Of a DNA stretch of 64,000 nucleotides, positions 24,001 through 36,300 are shown piece by piece (the stretch's first letter is position 1; each line of letters begins with the position of its first letter). The translations under genes and the position numbers were made by a program. Origin of the DNA: Lamellibrachia satsuma (taxonomy: Eukaryota; Annelida; Polychaeta; Sabellida; Siboglinidae). The DNA is taken from positions 5,430,001 through 5,494,000 of the forward strand of contig BSQZ01000002.1 in the NCBI GenBank assembly GCA_033239005.1, given 5' to 3'. The notes beneath the pieces were generated by a model. It was not told the origin of the DNA, ran no database searches, and saw only the letters and a program-made list of their open reading frames with translations.

Positions 24001-27000
24001 CTAGTCATGCAACGCTTCGGGTCTATCCGGATGGCCTGGTTGTTCTCGATATCCAAGAGTTTGTAAAGAAGGGAGCAGATCCGGTGTTCTCATCTGAAGT
24101 AAGTTAATAAATTTATTATAATAAACTGAAAACACCTGACTCATGTTTTATAACTAGGACTTCCTTGGTTGCTGCAACTTGGAATTCACTCACTGTTACT
24201 GTCAAATTAGCGTAAAACACGATAACATTTTGCCATCATCTGAAATCTTTTAACCGTGATTACCCCCCTTTGCTCTGTGTCATATTCATCCATCAGTTGA
24301 CAACTTTAATATAGTGTACCGATTTTGAGATTGCTTAACTCTTGCTTTGATGCACTCGTTTTGATATGCTGTGGTTTCCGATGATTTAGGTACAGTAGAA
24401 GTTTTTATATTGTATTGTATATTATGTAACTGTGGATTTCATTGTATTGTATAATACATATCCATGAATTTCATTAACTGTATTAGTTTCACATAATTTG
24501 GTAACAACATACTGTTATCTTTTGCTCTGCTTAGGTAGTGGGGAAACTGGAAAAGGATATGGAGAATTGTCTGAAGGCCACAAACTCGAACAGGTAATTT
24601 TAAATTACGCATAATTTTATCATGCCACAAATCCAATAAAGAAATTTCTCGTGGATGCTTTACATGCATATATGCATAGATAGAAGAAGACTGATTATAA
24701 TGCTATCTTAAATTAACTATAATTATAATTGATTTGTGTTGGTGCATCATGCATGCATGTATGTATTATATACATAGACACATGCATGCACGCACATGCG
24801 AACGCATGCACGCACACACCAACAAATGAGCAATATTTCTGCTTCTGACTGCAGTAGTAATTCTTTGGGGTGAAATTCAACACTATGCTCTTAGTCTTAT
24901 TACGACAATTTATCAGCAGACCCAACCCCAGGTTTTTACTGCTGAAATTTGCCAGATCTTTTAATATGTAGCAATATTGTTTCCTTTCAGTCTGCCTGCT
25001 ATCCGATGTGGCGATGCTTTCAATTGTTACTTCCCAACGACAGACAATAAGCTGATTGAATATGACTTTGATGAACTTGTCTATGAAGCCAATTCTCCAT
25101 ACCAGAATATCAAGATCTATCATTCTCCACAGTTTGGAAATATGCTGGTGTTGGATGATGATCCCAGTGAGTATATGTCTGATAACTAGAGGGATATTTT
25201 CAGCAGCTTAAAATGAATAATTCTCAACCCACAAGACGTTATTATCATCTTTACAAAATATGGCTTTCTAAGTGCGAGGTTTAAATATGTGCTAAAAAGA
25301 TGGCATTACGATAGTATTTTCTATAGACACAATGTAAATATTTTAGACCAACATAAGCTCAGTGAAAGTTTATACATAAAAAATATGTTAATAAATAAAT
25401 AACAAAAGGTCAGTGGCATTTAAAAAGTAAATAAAGAGTTATTAAAAAATAATTCAATAATTAAAAAAATTATTAATGAAATAATTATATAAAAAATGTA
25501 TTCAATATATAAATTAACAAATAAATCAATAAATATTTAAAGAAATAAACACTTGTACCATAACTGTTTAAGCAATTCCCATTTACTCAATATGATTCAG
25601 CTAACTGTATTGTAAAAAGCCAGCTTTACATTTTCACTCAACTCATTTTATTCTAGCTCTATTTATCATTCCATTTCTGCCACTCAATGTTCTACGATAA
25701 TGTTCCAGTGTATGCAAGCAGAAAGTTTTGATTGATTGTGCCTATGTGTAGACTTGGCAGAGAGTGACATCTCCTACACACACGCTATTACCGGCTGTGG
25801 TGAGGAGTACTACTGCGACAAGACAGTGCTGGTGCTGGGTGGAGGAGACGGAGGCATACTACATGAACTGCTCAAGGAATCACCCAGATTTGTTACCATG
25901 GTTGACATATCCTTGAATTGACATACAAAGTGAAAGCAGGGACCTGTTTTACTAAGATAATAATAATACATGTAATTGCTATATTCTCAGATTCCATACA
26001 ATATATAAGTACACTGTGGTGTCATAGTTTTGTGCTAACAGGATGATTTACCATGATTACTTCAACCATCTATATAGTGAACATCCAAACATTTAAGTCA
26101 GTATTTCCAGATTCTGGACATGTAATTCACATCACTGTCGATAATGCAGCAAATTATAAAACAACTGAGGACAGCAGCCGACATATAAATCTATATGTCA
26201 AATTTCTTATAACCACAGCACATTTATGGAGATTATTGTAAACAAACATTTCACTAAAGACATCACGAGGTCTTTGATGTTTGATACGAAACCAATGTCA
26301 CTTAACATCTGACCTCCATATTGCTATATAAAACTTTGAATAACATTAAACTGTGGTTACCCATACAATTGAAATAACACAAAACTGCGCTCTCAAGGTC
26401 AGCACCCTTTTAAACTGTGATTGAAAAATGCTAAGTGAAACAGCTGCTAAACCTTGTCCCCTGAAATAAACCACTTTTGTTTAGTATTAAACATTGTTTT
26501 GATATTCCTCTTAATTGGCTATGAATGTTATGATATTAAAATATAAATGACATTATGTAGAAACGTTGACCTTAACAGCAGCGTACATAGACCAGCTTGT
26601 AATTGATGCAGCAAAGTGCCATCTACGGGGCATCTGTGGCGACTCGATGGACCATCTCAAGGGAGACAACTATGAGGTATATATCATTAGAAGTATTCAT
26701 GCTTAAAATGTTATTTTAAATCCTATCATTAAATATAATAATTTATAGTAATTTTCAAGAAATGTGTAATAAAATAATATGACGTAAATTAACTAATGTT
26801 CACGTATCATTCATTTATAGTAAATGATTGCATCAATCGTTGTGTTTTTAGACAGTTTTTTTGGAATTTGGAATAAATACCCTTGCAGTGTACATATTAC
26901 ATTTAGAGGAATTAGAATTGAAGCGAAATAAAAATTAAATCTTGTGCGTCGGATTCAAAAGTGTGTGATAATCGTTGATTTAAAAAATTCCAGTAACATG

Positions 27001-30000
27001 CTTGAACATATAGAAAGTTAAGTTGTCTAATGTGTTTGCACATATTCATTTGTATTTCCCTAGGTGTTGGTTGAAGACTGTGTGCCAGTATTGAAGCAGT
27101 ATGTAAAAGAAGAAAAACAGTTTGACTATGTCATAAATGACCTCACAGCTGTACCTGTCACCAAAGAACCAACAGGTATGACGCACACTTTCTCCACCAT
27201 ACCTCTATTCATGACTAAGTCTTCTCTGCCGTTGCATATTAGTGTCTAATTACTGTAAACACTTGGGTATTTGGGGAATGATACACTGTTTGTTGATGTC
27301 ACGAGAGTGTTGCCAGCGAGATAACATCACGAATGCCTCCAACACTTGTTATGTTATTTCACAGTCGAGTGTCATTCCCGTTAATAATAGCAAATTAACA
27401 CTTGAGCATTCCTACATTTATAAATATGCAGCTGGGCCAGTTTCACGAAGCACTCATACCATACGAAGACACTGATGCGAACGTTTGGTGCAGAGTACGT
27501 AAATCACAGCAATCACAGAAAACATGCAGAGCGTTTGAACAATCGCATTTCTATGCCAACGCATGTACTCGGTCGCATTCGAAATGACTCAAATGTCGGC
27601 TGAATTCTCAGAACGAGGCTGCCATGTGTTATCTAGGATGATATATCACGGGAAAATGCTCTAGATCAATCAGTTAGTTTTATTACCATGATATATCCAT
27701 CCAGATAATGCACGGCTGCCTCGTTCTGAGAATCCTATGGTAAATATATGTTTGTGAACATCAAATGGATATCAGCATGGCTAGCCATTGTATAAGATTA
27801 TTTATTACATGGGTAAATCACCGTTTAATTGCAATAAATGTGTTGAAATGTTAGTTATGAACCCATATAATAAATACCTTATCGAATGATAATAGGTTTT
27901 ATTGACTCGTTGCTTCAGAATGTTGTGTTGGGCTCACAAACTTGTTACTTCAGAATGTTGTGTTGGGCTCACAAACTTGTTACTTCAGAATGCTGTGTTG
28001 GCTCGCAAACTTGTTGCTTCAGAATGTTGTGTTGGGCTCACAAACTTGTTACTTCAGAATGTTGTGTTGGGCTCACAAACTTGTTACTTCAGAATGTTGT
28101 GTTGGGTTCGCAAACTTGTTACTTCAGAATGTTGTGTTGGGTTCGCAAACTTGTTCAATACAACATTCTGAAGCAGCGGGTGCATAAAACCCAGTTTCAT
28201 TCAATAAGTTTGATGAAGATGGTCATCAAGTTGGGAGATAATCTAAAAAAGATGAAATTTTCTTTGGATTTTCTTATTTGAGTGGATTACTCATGAACAG
28301 AAGTGTGTCCATAGCTGTTGAACCAAAAATTCTTGTTTGCTTTCAAATTTAGGAGATCTCTGGGATTTCCTCCGTCAAATCTTGGATCTCTCAATGAAGG
28401 TGCTGTCCCCTGCTGGCAAATACTTCACTCAGGTTTGTGCTTCTGTGCTGTTGGCATAATGGTTACCTTTACCTTACTGGGGTACATGTTGTTACTTATT
28501 GATATTAAACAGAAATCATGATGCTAGCATTGGAACGCAAACAAATTGGCTGATTGGATCGGTTTGAATAACTTCGAATGCGATTGAGCTTGTGTTGTCA
28601 TAGATATGCAATTGTTTCATCGCGTGGCAAAAATTTCTACGAATTATGCGTTGTACTTCTGTCGAAACATTCATGCGATTTCACCTTTATGTTATTGTCA
28701 TATTATGCACCAGAGGCGCCACTGGTTATTCCGGGTGGTCTCTATTAACAACACTTTTCCACTAATATAAGACGTTTTACTAACTCAATAACATGATAGC
28801 AGATGTTCTAATTATGTATAATATTCACCACGTGTTCCAGGGAAATGGTGCAAACATGACTCTTTCATTGGCCATGTATGAGAAGCAACTGTCCAAATTG
28901 GAGACACCAGTGGAGTTCCGCAAGAAACCTGTCCATATTCCTTCATATCACGAATTGTATCCTTCCATCAGAGCACGTTTTGCACCTCACATAGTTTTTT
29001 TCAAATATTTTAATTATACTAAATTGTTTTATCATACATGAAGAACATCAACTGGGAAGTTAAAAACATTTCTTTGGCTGCCATCACCTTGTTGCCATGA
29101 CAACATACCAAGATGACAGCCATATATGACAAACATAATATTTAAAAATAAAAAAAAACACATTTTCCATTACAACTACTAACATCACAGTAAAAGTATG
29201 CATTAAATAAAACAACAGATATCTTCATAGTTGCATAAAGACAATAATAAGGACCACATCAATCAAAACTTTATTGGTGTAGATTCATTACTACCAGACA
29301 TATGATGGTTCCAAATTGGAAAACACAGTTTTTTTTTAGCAAAACAGCCATTAAATATTGAAAAACGGGATTTATTACTTGAAAGAGGCATACTTTATCC
29401 ATGAACAAAAGTGATTTAGAGGTATGTGATTGTTATAAAAGTTAACTTTATGTATAGTAAATATACAAACCTATCAGAATAGAGTGGAAACACATTTTGA
29501 GTAATTTTTTTTCCATTTCACCTAGAGTATCTCCCCTTAATTTAAAGTTGCATCAATTAATACGATTATTTCGCTCATCTCATTTCAGACTGATTTTGCA
29601 AGATATTGAATTTATCTATTATTTAGTCTGACCAAACTGAAACAAGATGCAATTTTGCCGATCTCAACAACAACTTGCACAAGCTGGCATTCTAAGTCAA
29701 GGTTTTGTTGATGTATTATATTGATTCAAATATTTACATGATACTTGTTAATAAACCTTCTCACTGCATCCTTTTTAACGACGTGTGCTGCCTGTTCAAA
29801 AATAAATCTCGGCTTGAGACTGTTTACTTGTTTGCAAGTTACCTGATCTAGCGATCAAAGTATATTTTTTCGATGATTTTAACACAAACTTGCACTGTTA
29901 TTATGTCGACTGTGCATATTATTGAACCTGTTCACACCATACAGATCTGAACACAATGAACCTGATTCGTAGTGGGCTAAATTAATTGAATGTTCTAACG

Positions 30001-30254
30001 AATGTAATTTGTTCATGATTTTTGCCAGCCGTTTGTTCATTTTCTGTTACAGATTACTCATAAATGTTTACACAAGCACAAACCTTTCATAGATGAATAT
30101 TGCTTTTTTAACATAGGTGCGTAACCAGCTCTTAGAATGTATATAAAAATTTATTGCAGAGAGATGCAACATTAAGTATTCCTTAATGTGGTCAAACAGA
30201 TGGGTTTTCTATGAAATCTGGAAGACACAGCATCTGTCGGAAAAGGACACTTAG
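21051..30254 (+). CDS. SMS: Spermine synthase, tandem copy 2
   Basis: Same enzyme as copy 1, making spermine from spermidine with decarboxylated AdoMet. Eleven exons give 372 residues: 21051-21111, 21902-22022, 24005-24098, 24535-24593, 24991-25166, 25752-25906, 26587-26676, 27064-27175, 28353-28432, 28841-28956 and 30200-30254 (TAG). Exon lengths and phases equal those of copy 1, except that exon 2 is one codon shorter. Motifs are [46 protein letters not shown] (closer to the vertebrate sequence than copy 1 here) and LWVFYEIW. Exon 2 uses an ordinary GT donor. Introns 6 (AT-AC) and 10 (GT-AG) have U12-type signals. Exons of copy 2 look AT-richer at third positions than copy 1. Both copies look functional. 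Confidence 0.94.
22336..22662. repeat. G-rich 41-bp minisatellite
   Basis: About eight degenerate units, each GTATAGGGGAGAGGGGTTGA followed by GGCTAAATTACATCTGTTTC, lie in intron 2 of spermine synthase 2; one unit is shortened. Each unit carries runs of G on the + strand. Confidence 0.9.
25907..26586 (+). other. U12-type AT-AC intron (intron 6 of spermine synthase 2)
   Basis: The donor is ATATCCTTG, the branch-like ACCTTAAC is at 26569-26576 and the intron ends in AC at 26585-26586. It sits at exactly the same codon boundary as in copy 1. Confidence 0.87.
27909..28176. repeat. 35-bp minisatellite bounded by a 20-bp inverted repeat
   Basis: Seven near-perfect copies of a 35-bp unit (TTCAGAATGTTGTGTTGGGC, then TCACAAACTTGTTAC) run from 27914. 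The first 20 bp (27911-27930) reappear inverted at 28156-28175 with one or two differences. It lies in intron 8 of spermine synthase 2. Confidence 0.9.
28957..30199 (+). other. U12-type GT-AG intron (intron 10 of spermine synthase 2)
   Basis: The donor is GTATCCTTCC, the branch-like TTCCTTAAT is at 30179-30187 and the AG is at 30198-30199. The position and phase match intron 10 of copy 1. Confidence 0.87.
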
Positions 30255-30895
30255 ACATTTATTGGGATACTGCCTGACAACAAATTAATAATTGTGGTAC
30301 ATGGAAACGTCTACAAAATATTGTGCTGATTTATTTTAGATTGTATTATAAATTGTTATTTAAATATTTTTGTATGAATTATTTGTTAGGTAACATGGCG
30401 TAACGTTTATTCTGTCTTGAAGATACAAAGCACATTGATTTTGCTATAAATTATACTGTTGATTAAGATGTTACTGTTAATGATGCATTTAAGTTGCAGG
30501 ATTTTTTTTTAAGCAAAATATAATTATGTTGTTTTTTGGAATAGTAAATGTGTCATTCTGTGATGTGTCACTAATTTTGCATAATGTTTTAATTGATTGT
30601 CAAGGAGGTTTTTACAGATGCAAGACAAAACCAGGAGTTTACATTTTCTGATAATATATAAAAACAAATTGATTTGTCCATTTTTATTGTATAAAATATA
30701 TGTACAGGTGTATTGCAATGAGCAAGTTTTATCAGTCAATATCAATATCTTCTTGTAATTAATTTCTGATGATTAAATGCATCCTAAATATTGCCACATT
30801 CATAGCGTTTTTGTTAAAGGGAAACAAAAGCCATGGTTTCGGGCCTATGCACCTTTAAGAGTTGCTAAAACATAACCATTTGCAACTACAGTTAA

Positions 30896-31307
30896 GAATA
30901 TCAAGCCAGTGTTTTACTAGGAAAACCTTGTTGAACACATCATGTTATTTTCATGCTTTTATTATTATTTATTATATACACCTATTCCTATATTTGCCAA
31001 TATGATATTACTATGCTGTTTGCATCCAAATTCAACTTATGTAGCATATTTTAGCGTTTATTTACTAAACTAGTCCTCTTTCTTGCCAAATAACAAGTTT
31101 GTTTGAGACTGTGTTGGTTCTGTGTATGCCAGCTTCCCTTAATAAGTCACTTGTAGTCTCGGTTACCCTGATTTCATAGAACTGCTGTGCATTCGCTTAT
31201 CGATCTCGATGTTTAACATGTCAGCCCACAGTCAACCATAGAAATTACCAGAATTTCTTACTTTTAGAACAGATTCTGAGTAAACCACTGGCATGATATT
31301 CTTGATT
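30896..31307 (+). mobile_element. MITE-like element with about 25-bp terminal inverted repeats
   Basis: The left end AAGAATATCAAGCCAGTGTT and the inverted right end (CACTGGCATGATATTCTT on the + strand) pair over about 25 bp. The 412-bp body carries no ORF. A diverged copy lies inverted at 12118-12546. It sits about 640 bp past the stop of spermine synthase 2. Confidence 0.65.
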
Positions 31308-31317
31308 TGTTTTACTC

Positions 31318-31531
31318 TTTCTCACGGTGATAAATTAATGGAACAAACTGCCAAATGATTGAGTTAATGCTAGTAGTGTGAATATGTTTAAAAATTTAAT
31401 TGACAGATATCTGATCAGGGCGGGCTATACATAAATGATAAAATTGTTCGACTCTCGATAAGTCAATGGCTTCCTTGTCCACTTGCCATCTGGAACTTGT
31501 TGTTTGGGATGGCAATCTTGTTAGATCTAAA
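31318..31531 (+). mobile_element. CR1/L2-type LINE, 3' fragment
   Basis: It matches the LINE end from the INEWNKLPND coding region (TGGAACAAACTGCCAAATGA) through GGCGGGCTATACATA to GGCAATCTTGTTAGATC. It starts only about 10 bp after the MITE-like element. Confidence 0.88.
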
Positions 31532-32186
31532 TTTGGGGAAAATGATTCTATCATTAAATATACATCACTTGGAGGAGTGCTGTGTATAAAATCATGACAA
31601 AATATTTTGCGCGAACATTACCACCAGGGTTTTATGACAACATCAGCACCCCTGGCACATCAACCTGTTGAAACGCTGATTTTTCAGTCGCTGTGTTAAC
31701 CAATGGGATTGCTCGCTGGAATCTACTGCATGGGCCTACATGGTAATGATAGGAATTTCCTGGAAACGCTCTTCTTGGAGTTTGTGCGCGTCTCTGCCAC
31801 GTCGACCAATAGAACAAGTGGGACGAAGTGCACATTATTTGGCGCACTTCCGTACAGCGTGTAGGATATATGCCAGGGGTAGTAGTAAGAGTACCGTTGG
31901 CTGATGAGGATGTCTTGTCCGCCTTTTCCTATCTTTCCTATATCCCCTATATTTGACTATATAAATATCCACTAGACGGCGCCGCTGGGGCTATGACGTG
32001 CGTGAAAACAGGAAGTTGAATGCAGGATTGGTTGCCAAGGCTGGAGAAGTTTGCAACTGACGTTTTCACTTATCCGGCTTAGTTTTGCTGTTAGCAGGCC
32101 GATTGCCTGGTAGTATTAAACTTAGCCGTTGGAAGTCGTCATATATCAGCGGTGGCGGGGCATCAGCAACGAAGACTTCCGCCGTC
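31532..32186. other. Region upstream of the dual-specificity phosphatase
   Basis: No conserved ORF is visible. It presumably contains the promoter and 5' UTR of the phosphatase gene; GC content rises from about 31970 towards the start codon. Confidence 0.5.
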
Positions 32187-33409
32187 ATGTCGACGCGTCA
32201 ATTTCGCCGTAAGTCACTAGTAAGTGAAAAAGCGGTATCCAGATTCCAGTGAAACTTCTATTTCTAGAATTATGAGTATTGGACTATTGCACACCAGAGT
32301 TAAGTCTAGGGGCGTTTGAGAAATGCCTTGTACCTGTATATATGTTAAGAAAGAGGTAATCCTTTACTATCCCTGCTTTACTTAGCCTTAAGTAATTATT
32401 GAATATTGTTACGACTTAATTAACCTGCAGATGTCATATTCTTTCCTCATTTTAGATTTATATAGCCCAAAATGTACGTTACAATTTTTAGCACACCATT
32501 TCACCATTAAGGTATGTGTATATATTAATTTATTATCCAATGAATAACAAAAGTGTTTTTTAAATGTTGTAGTCCAAATAGTGCTGCGAATTGCACTGCA
32601 GTTATAGCACGTCTCTGTCACGTGACACTGAGAACAATTAACCTATGCAAGCTGTGTACATAGTACATACATATTATGTATGAAAATATGTCGAATTATT
32701 CTTCAACAAAGTGATACTCCCCATGATACTATAATATAATGACGTATATCTAGCGTAACATTCAGCAAGATCTCTTACTTATCTAGCGTAACATTCAGCA
32801 AGATCTCAAAAGGTAGCAGATTCTCATGGGCAGCTTATCCTTCTCCATTCATTTCAGAACCCGACACCTTTATTTCTGCCACGCACATCGACATTGTCAC
32901 AAATTACGGAGATCGCAGATGGACTCTTCCTTGGCAGTGCGCCATCCGTCACTGCGCAGAAAGTCAACCAAGCTGGCATTACGTGCATCATCAATCTGAC
33001 GATCGAGATCCCCAACAAGCGCTTTGCAGCTGTTGAGTGCATCAAGATCACTGTAGACGATTCTCCGGGTGAGGATTTAGCTTTGCATTTCGACTACTGC
33101 CTCGCGAAAATAGATGAGGTCCGACGACGTGGCGGAAAGACCCTTGTCCACTGCATCGCAGGGGTCAGTCGGTCAGCCACCATCTGTATAGCTTACATGA
33201 TGAAGTTTCATAGAATGAACCTACGTCAGGCATACCAGCATGTTAAGCGGAAACGACCCATCATTCGTCCAAATGTAGGATTCTTTGAACAGCTGATCAC
33301 GTTCGAGAAGAGGTTGTACGGGCAAACATCTGTGGAAATCATCAGTTCCCCACTTGGGCCAATCCCAGACGTGTATGAGGAACAAACCCGCTGCTTGGTT
33401 TGTGTGTGA
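32187..33409 (+). CDS. Atypical dual-specificity protein phosphatase, DUSP14/18/21-like
   Basis: It removes phosphate from phospho-Tyr and phospho-Ser/Thr in proteins. Two exons join in frame: 32187-32219 (ATG, donor GTAAGT) and 32858-33409 (TGA), giving 194 residues, close to the roughly 190-200 of the DUSP14 group. The catalytic P-loop is HCIAGVSRSATICIAY, with its Cys and Arg intact. The general-acid Asp is probably in ITVDDSPGEDLALHFD. Family words include ITEIADGLFLGSA, ITCIINLTIEIPN, MKFHRMNL, RPIIRPNVGFFEQLI and PIPDVYEEQTRC. There is no CH2/rhodanese MAPK-binding domain, so it is an atypical small DUSP. The start is chosen because the 11-codon first exon joins in phase 0; an upstream noncoding exon cannot be excluded. 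Confidence 0.9.
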
Positions 33410-36021
33410 ATCCACTGGACAACCAACATAGCATACTGTATTGAAAACTGAAAATTTGGGCACGCAAATCCATTCTATAACTTACGTTTACTTATGGAGT
33501 TATTTTTATAAAAGCACTGAACATGCTGGATAAAACTATTTTAATACTGTTATACTGCTGACACAACTTCACCAATTGTTTTATACAGATTACAGTATTA
33601 TTATATCAACATGTGTTGCTGTTTGACTTTATTTGATGAATTACCCCATACGAAGAAGTGACTCTTCATTCGTTTGTGTGCTGATCTTTGAGAAAAAGTG
33701 TCACAACTTCAAAAATTAACGATGCATAATATATAGGTCAGTAGGCAACAGGTTGTCCTGTATCAAAGGGTGAATGGAAGTTGAGCTGGATGGGGGGAAA
33801 TGCACACATTGTTTTATTGTGGTTATTCTAATCTACTGCAGAGTGTTTCAAAGAAGCAATTAAAATCAATATATTGAGGGAAATCCCTGTTTGTATTAAA
33901 ACAATACCTTGCTTTTAGCAAGGTATTCTTAAAATACAAACTGGGGTTTATGTATATATATTACAGTCAGTCTGCATAATCAGTCATTTCGCGTAATGAC
34001 TGACATGTTTAGGCATTACGCAAAATGACTGTTTCATTCATGCATTTTGCGAAATGACTGATAACTGAAACAGTGTTTCCCCTGGTTAATGACAAGTGAT
34101 ATGGGCAAACTTGCTGTTTTTCTTCTACCTAGCCAGATATTTTCAGAAATTGCCACCTAGCAGCTGTCTATTTCTCACATATTTTTATATTGTGATGAAA
34201 TTATGATTTAAGATTATTGTTTGGGTTCACTTTGGATCGTGTAGAACACCAGGAATTGAAATTACTGCACATGGTCGAAACCACTTATCATCAAATTAAT
34301 GTTCTTATTTCTAGGTGCACTTTTATACCCAGAGCAACCACTGCAAAGTATCAATTACAATTTGTCTTCTATTGTGTATCTTAAATTGAATGTAGAATGT
34401 CCTATTGTTTTTGTGGAGTCAGGACATTGTGTCCTATTGATTTCAGAGGTTCAGGACATTTTATCCTATCACTTCTGTTTTCAGTGTGCATCACTGTGTA
34501 TTTCATTTCTATATCAACTTCTCGATGTCACTGCATTGACAAATTTGATACCTGCGAAACATAAGAGCAAATTTAAACTATTATACAATTTTAATTATAA
34601 ACTACCTAAGCCAATATGGTGAGAATAAATTTTAAAAATATATATTGTAATATACTCATATTGTAATATATTGTAATATACTCATAATCATGATGTGTCT
34701 TTTATAGTAAACTTAGCAATTGGTTTAACTTACCTTTTAAATTAATTTGTTTGCACGGCTTAATGTGACAAATCATGAAAGGACTTCTTGACTTTTGTGA
34801 GACAGTATTGACGGTTTTCATTTATGCTCAGTCGTGTAATTGATGACTAACTGAAGAAAGACCCTTTCATTGTGAACTTCCTGTCTTACATAAAGAGAGG
34901 AGGAATTTAACAGAGAAAGAATTAAGGCTTGAATTGGTATCAAATACAACTGTGGTGGATATTAACTCAAGGCTTCTTACTGAGAAAACATTTAAAGGAA
35001 TTACCCCTGTAGCTTCAATGTGCAGATAAACGAATGAAGATGTGACATTTCCACCAACATTGCATATGTAGGGCTGTAGAGTAATTTATATGACAACATT
35101 CTGGTATGATGTCATTACTGCATAATCACATGTTAGCTATGGCACATTTGGAAGATTATTTAACTTTATATTTCCACCCATACCTCATTTATTATAGTTT
35201 GGAATATTTGCATTGATTAAATGGACTACTATCTACCCCTCAAACGGTCAAATATCTGGTAAATTTATCACACTTAAAATCATAAGAAGCACAAGAAACT
35301 ACAAATAAAAATTGGTTCTTGCAGAGTATGTAGTATCTATGGCGTGACTTTAAAGATTCATCAGTTGCTGCAAGCTTGAGTTGTTCTGTAGTATTGAATT
35401 ATTCCACTTTGGGAATTATATGTTTTTGACACATTTGAAACGTTTTGTAAAGTTCTTCCTTAGATTATACTTGGTAATCACCCTGTGCCACTGTGATAGC
35501 TATGCCAAGAGGCAAGTGATTAACACCCACTGATGTGTTCTTTTTATAGGGAGAGGCAATGCACAATTGCCAATTGAGACAGTCACCATTGTTAGGCAAT
35601 TAGCACTACCAGTTGGACAATGGTTGAGTCATCCATTACCTGTCCATCATATAAGAGAACACTAGTGAGATAGCTATCAATCAAAGTGTCAGGTGGAGGG
35701 TTAGAATCTTGTACCCAGAGAGAAATAAATTATTAGCAAAATGTGCAAATATATAGCAAATATTTATTCACTTTGTTTATCAACTTGAGTAATGTGAATG
35801 TCTGAAGAATTATGAAAGCTGACATTAATACACAATTAACATTGGAACAATTATAATTATAAAAGTAACAAAAAAATTATTACACAGTATCACTGAAATG
35901 GTCACCAGTCAAACTGTATAATAACAGTGCCTTATTTCCAGTTATTTCACGTAATGTCTGGATTATGTCCTAGGGCTTAATTCAGAGGAACATGGTCAAG
36001 TTGTGCCCCTTTTCAGTGATT
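33410..36021. other. 3' flank of the phosphatase; no gene seen
   Basis: AT-rich sequence, probably beginning with the phosphatase 3' UTR. A 107-codon open frame at 34299-34622 shows no family features. A palindromic cluster at 33976-34076 is listed separately. Confidence 0.6.
33976..34076. repeat. Cluster of imperfect palindromes (CAGTCATTTCGCGTAATGAC)
   Basis: Three inverted or direct versions of CAGTCATTTYGCG and its complement CGCAAAATGACTG lie within 100 bp. The pattern resembles remnants of DNA-transposon termini. Confidence 0.6.
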
Positions 36022-36300
36022 ATGGGTTGGGGCTTAATGGTTAGAACATAGGACTCTCAATCGAGAGAACCCGATGTTGATGTTTAAAAGTTTGTTCAAT
36101 TTTATTTAATCCATGTTACCTCAGCTGTATGAGTACTTGGCTATGGACAGTGGTGGATATGTGAATGAGTATTCTTCGCATAGCAGTTGTAGCATGTAGC
36201 ATGGAATGAACAGGTCTGCCGGGGATGAAGTATAAAGTGCTTGGAGCAGTCCCAAGAACTGGATACCACGCAATATAAGAACGCATCTTTATTTATTATT
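36022..36300 (+). mobile_element. tRNA-derived SINE (GAACAGGTCTG core), full length
   Basis: The head has tRNA character (GGGCTTAATGGTTAGAACAT, AGGACTCTCAATCGAGAGAA). The body carries GAATGAACAGGTCTGCCGGG, GAAGTATAAAGTGCTTGGAG and CAGTCCCAAGAACTGGATAC, and it ends in GCAATATAAGAACGCAT then T-rich sequence. Diverged relatives are at 7570 and 10655. Confidence 0.7.

Noticed and set aside
24713..25123. Minus-strand frame over spermine synthase 2 exon 5
   Set aside because: Antisense shadow with no domain of its own.
27911..28155. CRISPR-like regular array
   Set aside because: The units are tandem without unique spacers and lie in an intron of an animal gene. The 107-bp array at 52741 was rejected for the same reason.
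27886..28281. Cysteine- and leucine-rich repeated protein
   Set aside because: It is a translation of the 35-bp minisatellite, open in several frames because 35 is not a multiple of three.
33221..33463. Minus-strand frames across the phosphatase
   Set aside because: Antisense shadows of the phosphatase catalytic domain.
34299..34622. 107-codon hydrophobic frame after the phosphatase
   Set aside because: AT-rich, no motif, no splice context; likely chance within the 3' flank.
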